Assembly (NCBI RefSeq): GCF_012489685.1
Contig: NC_080046.1
Span: 188,501-252,500 of the forward strand
From: Lotus japonicus
Lineage: Eukaryota; Streptophyta; Magnoliopsida; Fabales; Fabaceae
Direction: 5' to 3'
Length of the DNA stretch: 64,000 bases
Part shown: one piece after another, positions 1 through 8,320 of the stretch
Layout: every line of letters begins with the position of its first letter
Position numbering within the stretch: the first letter of the stretch is position 1
Made by a program: the position numbers and the translations under genes
The notes under the pieces: model-generated
What the model was told of the DNA's origin: nothing
Seen by the model: only the letters and a program-made list of their open reading frames with translations
The model's database searches: none

Positions 1-137
1 ATAAAAGAGTGAAACAGTAGAGAGGAAGAGAGATTGTGTTGGTGAAAGTCATTTGGAAGAAGGACACAGGCGATGCTACATGGGAGCTTAAGGAAAAGAT
101 CCAGGAAACGTATCTGGAGCTTTTTACTGAACCGTAA
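1..137 (+). CDS. Partial 3' end of chromovirus (Ty3/gypsy) polyprotein
   Basis: The frame entering from the left edge contains KVIWKKDTGDATWELKEKI and stops with TAA at about 135-137. The V-K-V-x-W then A-T-W-E pattern followed by a Y-x-x-L-F tail is the usual C-terminus of Tekay/Del-type chromovirus Pol, just after integrase. The coding part is only the last 40 or so residues, so activity cannot be judged. A purine-rich stretch (TTGGAGGGTGGTAA, about 161-174) lies immediately downstream and would be the polypurine tract before the 3' LTR. Confidence 0.7.
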
Positions 138-174
138 GTTTCGAGGTCGAAACTTTCTTTTTGGAGGGTGGTAA

Positions 175-1227
175 TGTGAGACCAAGTTTTTTTTTTTTAA
201 GCTTAGAATAAATTAGTGAAATCTCTTATTCACGAATAAATTCGATGTGACGTGAATTAAGAGAACTGGATAAACGTTTATCAAATGGAATAAATGGATA
301 GAGAAGACATTTCACGAGAAGTTTAAGGATAAGATTCGAATCGACGAAACTTATGACGCAAGTATTATTCGTTTACGCCTAGGACAAAAACGTTAGGAAA
401 CGATTAATTTAACCCTTGGAACACTATAGGAATAAATTCCAAAAATCTTCAAGAGGAATATAAGAATTTCTCTTATTCCTTTCCATGACAAGCGTTTCGA
501 TACGAAACCCTGGAATGTACGGAGGTCAAATTCCAATACTCGGAAGTTTGCCGAAACTAAATCACTGATAGTTCAAGAAACCTAAAATCAACGGACGATG
601 AAGACTTTTTCTATTCGGAGCTTCAAACGAAGATTCCACACGTGTACACCTATTTCTCTCGATGTTTCTAATCTTTCTTCAGAACGAAGTTTTCTCATCC
701 GACATCAACTGCAAAAAGTAGTTTTTCGGGTAACATCGATTTACACCGACTTTGGATCGTTTGCTTTAATTCCAAGAAACCTGTTTTGAGTTCTGGAATT
801 CTGTCGCCAGAACCTATCTTAGAATTCACGGAGGAATGCGCAGGAAAAATCGGAATCGCGAAATTTTCATTTTTCCGCATTTTCCAAAACCTATAAATAG
901 CAAGGAAATGAAAAAATTTCAAAATCTTCACCATTTTCACCCACCAAACCCGCGAGCTTCAAGGAGAGAAAGGGAGAAGTGATTTTCGCCGTGTCTTGCC
1001 TGATCGTTGCTCTGTTCGTTGCTACGCGTAGACCTCGAGGTATAGATGTTATTCCTTACTTCTGATCGTTAATTCTGTCGCTTTTCTCTATGTCTTTCTG
1101 TGCTCAAAGTTTTGAGCTTTTTGTAAAACTGTCCAAATAACTTGATTTTAGTGTCTAAACATATTCCCTACGTGCCCAAGAGTACTTCTAGCGGATTACA
1201 TTTTGCGGAATGTCGCCGAAATGCCGC
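175..1227 (+). repeat. 3' LTR of the chromovirus ending at position 137
   Basis: The sequence begins TGTGAGACC directly after the polypurine tract, as expected for a 3' LTR start. No long ORF in it looks like a gene. A TATA box (CTATAAATAG, 891-900) lies in the last third, the normal place for an LTR promoter. The right end is not fixed, because no second LTR copy or TSD is visible and the next LTR-like start (TGTAACACCCCG) follows at about 1228. The boundary may be off by a few tens of bases. Confidence 0.6.
891..900 (+). promoter_or_regulatory. LTR TATA box
   Basis: CTATAAATAG sits about 330 bp before the presumed LTR end, a normal U3/R position for a plant LTR promoter. It is a motif match only. 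Confidence 0.45.
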
Positions 1228-2386
1228 TGTAACACCCCGATTTCGGTGGTGCCACTTTAGTGACTTTAAATCAATAGTGCGGAAAATGAGTAAATATTTT
1301 TTTCGTTTTCTTTTCAAATAGAAGACTTAACATAATGAAGACTCAACCCAAAGATAATAAACATAAGGTAATTTGGAGATAGTGCCCGCATGCGAATAAG
1401 TACATCCCATAGTCAGAGCCATGAGTTTTATGAATACATTTTTCAAGAAGATAAGTCAGCCCCAAACGGCCTTCGAAAGACTTCCTATGCCCGACAAACT
1501 CCCTGTGATCCTCCTGGAAGAGAACAACACAAAAGCTAATAGTCGGGGACCTATCCTGCCCCAAAATGAGAAACGACAATCAGAGCTGTGAAAACAATCC
1601 CCCATATAATACACTCCTAACATCGACCCTCATCCGCTTATGCATGAAGTCCAGGTCCACGTCGAAGGCTCAGTAGTAGTCGTTGCGCTCAGGATCCTCC
1701 CCGAACGACGAACCATCTTGAATCAGCTGTTGGACGTCTGGCAGCAGGCCGACCGCCCAAACACAACCATACACACAAAGCCAAGGCGCTTGGGTCAACT
1801 CACGGAATATAATACATAATGCAAGCAACATGTGATGAATAAAGGGGTATATATATATAGGTTGTATATATACATATAAGTTCTGTATCGTCTACCCTAA
1901 GGTATATACATAACATGTTATCAGATTTCTAATGACAATTCAATATTCAATATCTCAACAATTCAATAAGTTATATCTCGAAAAACTCGATAAGCAATAT
2001 ATCAACGAATATAGTTAAGTGCATGGTGTGCCAATGCAATGTCATGCTCAAAAGATGATCCGGATAAAATTTCACCATCTCGATGGATGGGACAAGCCAA
2101 GCATCTCGCTCCGCTAAAGCATCTCGCTTTTATGAAGCATCTCGCTCCTGTGAAGCAGCACGCTCCTGTGAAGCATCTCGTTCCTATGAAGCTGCACGCT
2201 CCTGTGAAGCAGCACACTCCTGTGAAGCATCTCGCTCCTATGAAGCTGCACGCTCCTGTGAAGCATCTCGCTCCAATGAAGTCCGATCTGAGATCGTTCT
2301 TCGGAAAGCAGCACATTTTCCAAGAAATGTATGCATGAATGCAATATGGTTAGCCAAACAACGAATCGTCCTCACCAAGGTACGTG
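1228..2386 (+). repeat. Chromovirus-type LTR fragment
   Basis: It starts TGTAACACCCCGATTTCGG, a typical terminus of Tekay-type LTRs. No coding sequence is recognised. It contains an 18-bp tandem repeat near its right end and is cut at 2386 by the SIRE LTR of element A. The continuation of this LTR is not seen on the far side of the A/B block. An alternative is that it is part of a longer composite LTR together with the sequence before it. Confidence 0.4.
2096..2282 (+). repeat. About ten copies of an 18-bp tandem repeat
   Basis: Units of the form AAGCATCTCGCTCCTATG alternate with AAGCAGCACGCTCCTGTG and AAGCTGCACGCTCCTGTG. Because 18 is a multiple of three, repetitive open frames appear on both strands, which explains the apparent low-complexity ORFs here. 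No protein is inferred. Confidence 0.85.
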
Positions 2387-3592
2387 TGAAGGTATGAAAA
2401 ACGGTAGAAAGGGGGGGTTTGAATAACGTTTTCAGTATAAAATTTCCTCCTTAAAGATTTTGACAAATCTTTCGAGAACTTAAGTGCTAAAGATAAGAGA
2501 TAGAAAAGCACACAAGGATTTTATCCTGGTTCACTTGATAAATCACTCAAGCTACTCCAGTCCACCCGTTAAGGTGATTTCTTCCTTCTTAGAATGAAGG
2601 CAATCCACTAATCAGGTAAGAGTTACAACTGCACTTGAAACCTACAAGTGACTAACAATTACACTGACTTAGCTCACACTAAGATTCACTCTCTTAGTCT
2701 TCTCTAGGATCCGATCAGCCTTGATCTCCTAAAGGAACTAAACAAACTGTTTATCAAAGAATTGTTTACAAGAGATTTGCTTCTAAAAAGCTAATAGTAA
2801 ACTCAATGAATTTCAGATGAAAGAAAGCTTAGAAGAATTTAAGTTTGTCTTGCGCGTATGTGAATGCTTCTAGCCGTTTCTTTCAGTCTTCAGCCTCTTT
2901 ATATACTCCAAGGATTAGGGTTGAGCGTTGCATGGGAAATGCTACCGTTGGAGGGCAGTTCTGGAAAATCCAGCTTCTGCTGTGTCTGAGACTGTTAGGT
3001 AGGTCGTCAGGAAGGTACAGTTGCTTTTGTACTTGGATAGCGACTTGACCTTTAAACCTAGGAGACTTCTGATCAGGGGATGCTTCATATTGGAACTTGT
3101 GAAGCCGGTTGATCAGAGTCAGAGGGAAAGCCCAGATCCTCTGACCATTGTTTCTTCTGATTCTGAACTCAGAGGGAAGAACATGGTCTTCAGAGTATCT
3201 TGCTTCTGGACAACAGAATTTCACTAATCAGCTTCTGGATCTTCAGAGTCTTCTACACCATCAGAATATCTGAGCCTTCAGTGTTTCTTGGTTATCAGAC
3301 TTTCTGGATCTTCAGAGCTTCTAGTGACTGAGTCCACATCAGAGTTTGTATAACTTCAGAACTTCTGAAGCTTTTCCACTGTTCATACTGAACATGGTGA
3401 ATGCGAAAGCGTTGCTTGGGTTGCTCTTTATACACAGTGCTTCTGATTTGTGTGAGATTGAGTTGAGGTCAGAGCCTGTAAATAGCACACTCAGAAAAAC
3501 ACGTTAGAGTACCACAATTGTTCATATCAAAAGGTTAACTTGTAATCATCAAAACATAGAGTTGTACTACTAGATCAAAACTTGATCTTACA
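2387..3592 (-). repeat. 3' LTR of SIRE element A
   Basis: On the minus strand it runs from TGTAAGATCAAG to CATACCTTCA, about 1.2 kb, and matches the LTRs at 20677-21890, 47498-48674, 53191-54401 and 60663-61869. A TATA-like TATATAAAG lies on the minus strand near 2890-2900. The end distal to the element carries a G/C homopolymer run next to the terminal CATACCTTCA. The U3 part is very rich in TCAGA/TCTGA words. Confidence 0.93.
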
Positions 3593-4320
3593 ATCTCCCC
3601 CTTTTTGATGATGACAAAACTAAGATTTTTGATGAACAATTCTTAAACATTAAACAGAATTCACTCAGAGTTTAGATATATAGAATAAGACTTATCCTGA
3701 TGTGAATAGTTTATCTTGCTCATTCTGAATTCAAGTCACTGCTTGATTCTGAGCTTAGCTCCCCCTGAATCTAATACTTGATGAAAACGTTAGTAAAGTC
3801 TAGATTCTGAGCTAAATGATATAAGAGTTCAGAGTGAAAAACTTATGACATAGATGAAAATCGAGTAATCAGAGCGCATAAGTAATCAGAGTCACGGACA
3901 AGGTATCAGAGTCTTGGGTATTAGAGTCAACTTAGAATCACTTCAGAAGAAGTGAAATGTATTCCTTGTATTTGCCCAGTGACACATCTATGGTCATGAA
4001 GGTGGAACTCTTAAATTCTCCAAAAGAAAAAATAAATCACACTAACACATCTTACACATCAAAAACTGGGTTTACTCCCCCTTTTTGTCATAAGCAAAAA
4101 GCTTGGGGTGTGAAAAACTTAGCTTGAAGTACAAGGTACTCCCCCTTAGAGAAGGTCTAAGTTTAAAGAAAATGAAAATGATGCAAGAATCAGAGTTAGG
4201 CGAAATAAATAGAAGAGTTAATGCAAGAGAAGAACGTTTACCACCGGTCAAGGGAGTAAAGAGAAGGGTCAGTTACCAAGAACTTAACCTCGAGAAACTG
4301 TAGGAGCATTAACTTTCAGA
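3593..4320 (-). other. 3' noncoding region of element A with several polypurine tracts
   Basis: Directly inside the LTR is the polypurine tract (minus-strand AAAAAGGGGGAGAT, about 3593-3606). Further C-rich words on the plus strand near 3761 (CTCCCCCTGAATC), 4075 (CTCCCCCTTTTTGTCATAAG) and 4140 (CTCCCCCTTAGAG) are additional polypurine-like copies. Multiple polypurine motifs upstream of the 3' LTR are a known Sirevirus trait. No other gene is seen. Confidence 0.6.
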
Positions 4321-4333
4321 GAGAAAGTGAAGC

Positions 4334-4342
4334 CTATATAAA
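4334..4342 (+). promoter_or_regulatory. TATA box of the antisense gene in element A
   Basis: CTATATAAA lies 56 bp before the ATG at 4398 on the plus strand, opposite to the retrotransposon. The same arrangement is seen at 49402 before the ATG at 49461, which supports a real promoter. Confidence 0.6.
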
Positions 4343-4397
4343 GCGTTGGAGAGAGAGGTAAGCTTCACACCTCGAACAATTTTCAGTAACGAAAAAA

Positions 4398-4790
4398 ATG
4401 GCATCATACATCGTAGCACTAGAAGAGCTGAGGAAGAAGGCCTTCGAAGAAGACTTGTTCCTTAACATCAGGCATCCAGAGGGTACAACGACCATCGCGG
4501 AGCTGACACGGACACTGCTGGAGGAGGACCTGCGTCCAGAGTTGAAGAGAGACTTGAGGGAATTTCTTGCCTTCGTGGAGGAGGTGCAAGAACTCAGCCG
4601 GCTTGAACTCAAGCTACTGGAAGAAAAAGAGAGTTTGGAAGAGAAGCTCAAGACTGCAGAAGAGAGTCTGGAGAGGGATGAGCTAAAGGACAGGCTCAAC
4701 AACATCCAGCATGCACTGGAGCGTCTGGAGAAGGATAGGTCAGAGCAGCGCCAGGAGTGCAGAAGAATGAGGAGGGATCCTCCATTCTAG
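4398..4790 (+). CDS. Antisense accessory ORF of SIRE element A, 130 aa, coiled coil
   Basis: This ORF reads opposite to element A, between its third ORF and the 3' LTR. The product begins MASYIVALEELRKKAFEED and ends DPPF. The first 70 residues look globular with the motif FLNIRHPEGTTTI. Residues of about 65-120 are Glu/Lys/Leu-rich with heptad spacing, a likely coiled coil, followed by a basic tail. The gene has a TATA box 56 bp upstream and an AATAAA at 4834, so it looks like a self-contained transcription unit. It converges on the third ORF, whose stop is 200 bp away. A 130-codon homologue at 49461-49853 differs at about 37 residues with no indel or stop, and a 70-codon truncated copy is at 59651-59875. 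I do not recognise a protein family and propose no function. Confidence 0.8.
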   Translation: MASYIVALEELRKKAFEEDLFLNIRHPEGTTTIAELTRTLLEEDLRPELKRDLREFLAFVEEVQELSRLELKLLEEKESLEEKLKTAEESLERDELKDRLNNIQHALERLEKDRSEQRQECRRMRRDPPF

Positions 4791-4989
4791 ACTTTAGGGA
4801 AAGAATGTATGATGTAAACATAAAGATATTATGAATAAAAAGATTTTTGCAAACATATGTGACACAAATATATATAGATATGCATAGATAATCACAAACA
4901 AACAAAGTAGAATAATTAAATAAAAAGAAACAGAGTTTAACAAAAATAAAACAACGTTAAAGAAAAAGAAAAGCGAAGAGATCCTAAAA

Positions 4990-7881
4990 CTAGGGTTTAT
5001 CAGTTCGACGCAGAAGTTCCATCATCATGTGCTTCATTTCAATTAGCATGGATTCATGAGTGTCAAGACGCTGTTCCATGATGTCGAGTCTGGACGAGCT
5101 TGACTGAGTAGAACCGGAAGGAACATTCTGAGCAGATTGAGGATCTGGAATGGAAGCAGAAGCAGCAGGAGTAAACACTACTGGTGCAAGTGCTTGGCAT
5201 CTAAGAGCTTCAGCCTCAGCTTCAAGTCGTTCTGCCTCTAATCTGGCTTGTTCAGCTTGAGCTGCTGCTTGACGTGCAGCTTCTTCTGCTTGAGCTTTCT
5301 TTCTCTTGGCTTCTTCAATAGCTTCAAGAAGCTTATGTCTCTGTTCTTGTTCATGAAGAGCCACCCTTCGAGCAAACCTTTGCTTTGCAGCCTCAATCCT
5401 CTGACTTCCCTCTGCATGCAGGAGCTGCATCATAATTGGAACTTGAGCCACCAGCCAAGTGCCCAGATTGTTCCACTCATCAGCCACACGTTCAGCATTC
5501 TCACTTAGGTAAGTCTGACCGTGCACATTGCGTAGCATCAAGGAGGCTTCATGATAGAAAATATTGATGCACTCAGAGAGAGATGTGGGTCGGAGGTGAG
5601 TATAAGGAATTATGGAGAGGTTGGTTTCAGGAGAGGCTGGGTGATTGCTGCTGTGAGCTTCAGAGGCACCTTGTGGAGAGCCAATGTTAAACATTGGAGC
5701 ATTGGGTTCAGAGGTTCCAAGGTGAGGTTCTGAAGTTTCAACCAGAGGATGAGGTGATCTAACCGAGGATTGGTTAGACATAGATTGTTCTGGTTCAGGT
5801 TCTGGTTGAATAGGCTCTTGTTGGTCAGGGGCAGGGTGAGCTTGTTGAGCCAAAGGGTCTGCCTCATGTAAAGGATTGACCAAGATAGGTTCATCTGGGT
5901 CAACTAGACGTTCAGGTCTAGGGCCAAGATATCTCCTAGGGCTTGGACAAGTGAGATAATACTCTTCTAAGGTAGACACCTTTTCTTTTCTGACCTCCAT
6001 GAATTTTCTAATGGATTCAGAGTTATTGGAGGGAGAAGAGTCAGCAACATTGGTTGGGATGGATACAGGGGTAAAGGCTGTGGAAGAGTCTGTAAACGTG
6101 GGTCTGAGAGCCAGTCGTTCTGATGCTCTTGGGACAGAGTGATCAGAGGTTCTGGGTCCAGGTTCTATTTGGGTAGGCTCTGGTTGTTCATGAATGATGG
6201 GTTCAGAAGTTAATGGGTTGTACGGGATGGTAATGGGAGAGGTTGGTTCTTCTGACCTAGAGGGTTGATTCTGGAGCAAATTCCAGAGAGGTGCTTCAGT
6301 AGGAGAAGGTTGAAAAAATGAAGACCTTGGGGAATGTGGTGGAGAGGTGGTTTGTGCAGCTGGTTGGGATTCAGGAATAGGAGTGAGGGGATTTGAAGAG
6401 TGTTTGAGCATGGCAGATATGGGGAGTGCATCAAATAAATTCAAATCATCATCAGAAGCAATTGCAGACTTACTTGAATGTGCTGATGATCTTGTCACTC
6501 TGGCAGGAGGTTCAGTCCTTCTGATCACTTCAGCAGCTGGTTCCACCCGAGTAGGCTTCACCACAATTCTGATCTGCTTCTTCTTCTTCTTAGGAGGACC
6601 ATCCTCATTATCACTATCATCACCATCATCAGGCTTGCTGGTTTCATCTTGCTTTCTCTTGGATTGACCAGCCTTCTTCTTTTTGATCAGAGGGACATCT
6701 GATTCCTCAGAAGATTCTTCTAGGATCATCTTCCTCTGAACTTTCTTCTTGGGAGGAGAAGGAAACTCTGGAGCTGGCGGCAGTCTGCTGAAGAAGTCAT
6801 CGAGATCAATTTCGAATCCTTGAGCCCTTAGGTCTTCAACATAGCACCTAATGGCGTCAGGATTGTCTGCCTGTGTCCACAGAGGGTAGTCATTCAGAGG
6901 CATCCTTCTACTTCTGATCTCAGAAGATGTGTCTTCATGGGCAGGAGCAATCTTCTTCTTGATTAGGCCCATCTTCTTTAGAGAATTTGCCGTGAAGACA
7001 TCACTGACAATGGTGGTCAGATCCTCTGTGCATCCAGCATTTATCAGATCTTGAATGAGGCCACTCTCAATGAAAAGATCAGACAAAAGTCTCCCGAAGG
7101 GAATATACTTGATCGCTGACTTGATGGAGGCAGTGGTACGAGACTTCCGGATACATTCCTTCAAGTAGGAGAACAGGAAGTAGGGAAGGCAGATCTTCTT
7201 CTGGTCTTGGATGAAGAACAACATCACCTTCTGGTTGAAGTTGATGTAGTCTGGGGAACTGCCCTTTGGTCTCTGGTTTATGCAGTGGAGCAAAATTTTG
7301 TGCCAGATCCTGAGCTTGGGATGAAGGTCCATCACCTTATAATTCGTCTTGCCCGGTTTGTAATTGGTGTAGAGGGCCTTGTTGATCTCATCCTTCGTCT
7401 TGGGTTTCAGCTTCGACTCCGTGAATTGGAAACGATACCCAAAAGCAGTGTCTGCACCCAGCAAATTCACGAAAGACTTCTCTGTGATGATGATCTTTCT
7501 TCCAAGAATGTGAGATACCACCTGAGTATCATCGCAGTCGGCGTGCTTCCAGAATTCCTTGATCAGTTTATCATACACCGGTCCTCGAAGTCTGTTGAAG
7601 TAATTTCCCCAACCTTGAACTTGGACTTCAGGACGAAGATCATACCCATTTGTAGCCAGGTTGTCGAGATCGAATCTCCATTCTGCCAGGACTTGAAGTT
7701 CCTCAGGAGCATATACGCAGTGAACGGCACAGCCCCGTTCTGCAATTGGAATAATCTGCTCTTGAGCTTGACCTTGATCTTGTGTCGGATTCTCAGGGCC
7801 CCTTTGACCCGTTGCTAGACCAACTACCATGTGAGGGAACTGGGTTGCATCTGCAGTAGTTCTTCTGGTTTGACTCACCAT
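4990..7881 (-). CDS. SIRE third ORF of element A (env-like / plant transposon-domain protein), 963 aa
   Basis: The ATG at 7881 (MVSQTRRTTADATQ) is chosen because element B (15258) and element G (62870) have the same start; the open frame upstream is not conserved. Roughly residues 40-330 form a conserved globular region resembling the putative plant transposon domain (Transposase_32 type), with LGRKIIITEKSFVNLLG and a conserved YINFNQK stretch. Three basic clusters follow (PPKKKVQRK, KKKKAGQSKRKQ, PPKKKKKQIR), then a long Pro/Ser/Thr-rich segment. About the last 120 residues contain an Ala/Glu-rich coiled coil and a second short helix ending RRTDKP. I see no signal peptide or membrane span in the conserved frame, so the traditional env-like label is doubtful; the basic clusters suggest nuclear entry. 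It lies about 440 bp after pol and is intact here. Confidence 0.85.
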   Translation of the reverse strand: MVSQTRRTTADATQFPHMVVGLATGQRGPENPTQDQGQAQEQIIPIAERGCAVHCVYAPEELQVLAEWRFDLDNLATNGYDLRPEVQVQGWGNYFNRLRGPVYDKLIKEFWKHADCDDTQVVSHILGRKIIITEKSFVNLLGADTAFGYRFQFTESKLKPKTKDEINKALYTNYKPGKTNYKVMDLHPKLRIWHKILLHCINQRPKGSSPDYINFNQKVMLFFIQDQKKICLPYFLFSYLKECIRKSRTTASIKSAIKYIPFGRLLSDLFIESGLIQDLINAGCTEDLTTIVSDVFTANSLKKMGLIKKKIAPAHEDTSSEIRSRRMPLNDYPLWTQADNPDAIRCYVEDLRAQGFEIDLDDFFSRLPPAPEFPSPPKKKVQRKMILEESSEESDVPLIKKKKAGQSKRKQDETSKPDDGDDSDNEDGPPKKKKKQIRIVVKPTRVEPAAEVIRRTEPPARVTRSSAHSSKSAIASDDDLNLFDALPISAMLKHSSNPLTPIPESQPAAQTTSPPHSPRSSFFQPSPTEAPLWNLLQNQPSRSEEPTSPITIPYNPLTSEPIIHEQPEPTQIEPGPRTSDHSVPRASERLALRPTFTDSSTAFTPVSIPTNVADSSPSNNSESIRKFMEVRKEKVSTLEEYYLTCPSPRRYLGPRPERLVDPDEPILVNPLHEADPLAQQAHPAPDQQEPIQPEPEPEQSMSNQSSVRSPHPLVETSEPHLGTSEPNAPMFNIGSPQGASEAHSSNHPASPETNLSIIPYTHLRPTSLSECINIFYHEASLMLRNVHGQTYLSENAERVADEWNNLGTWLVAQVPIMMQLLHAEGSQRIEAAKQRFARRVALHEQEQRHKLLEAIEEAKRKKAQAEEAARQAAAQAEQARLEAERLEAEAEALRCQALAPVVFTPAASASIPDPQSAQNVPSGSTQSSSSRLDIMEQRLDTHESMLIEMKHMMMELLRRTDKP

Positions 7882-8320
7882 TTTTGAAGCGGTTGAAGGT
7901 TTGAGGTAGAAGATGAAGGTTGAAAGATGAAGAGAGATCGAGAGAGAAATCGAGGATAAGCGGTTTTGAAAAGCAGAGAGAGAGTAAAAACCGGAAGTGA
8001 AAGAGATCGTGTGTGTATAGTGGGTTTTGACAAATAACCGTTGTTGATTCAAAAAGCACTTTAAGATCAACGGTTGAAAATTAAAGATAGATAGTAACAG
8101 TAAATACACAAATCACACACAGGAGAGAAGCACATCTACACGCAATCATAACAGACTGTCACACGGGCACAAGGAACTATGCATCAGAAATACTGACACA
8201 CGTGTTGCTGTCTCAGCTTCAGAGTCAGTACCAGTGGGTACACACACTCTGATTGAGTTACCTTCTGGACTAGACATCTTCTGATCAAGAAGTATCATAG
8301 TCAGAGGTTCTGATCCATCT
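7882..8320 (-). other. Spacer between pol and third ORF in element A
   Basis: This is 440 bp of noncoding DNA between the pol stop (8321) and the third-ORF ATG. The same spacer is present in B (15259-15701), in G (62871-63306) and in part in H. It holds a CA-rich stretch and many TCAGA words. No clear TATA box or splice junction is recognised, so how the third ORF is expressed is unknown. Confidence 0.6.

Noticed and set aside
2002..2397. Overlapping repetitive frames on both strands
   Set aside because: They are produced by the 18-bp tandem repeat and have no gene context or family match.
2900..3400. Heat-shock elements in the SIRE LTR
   Set aside because: The TTC/GAA words are abundant but the spacing is mostly one base rather than the two expected for heat-shock elements.
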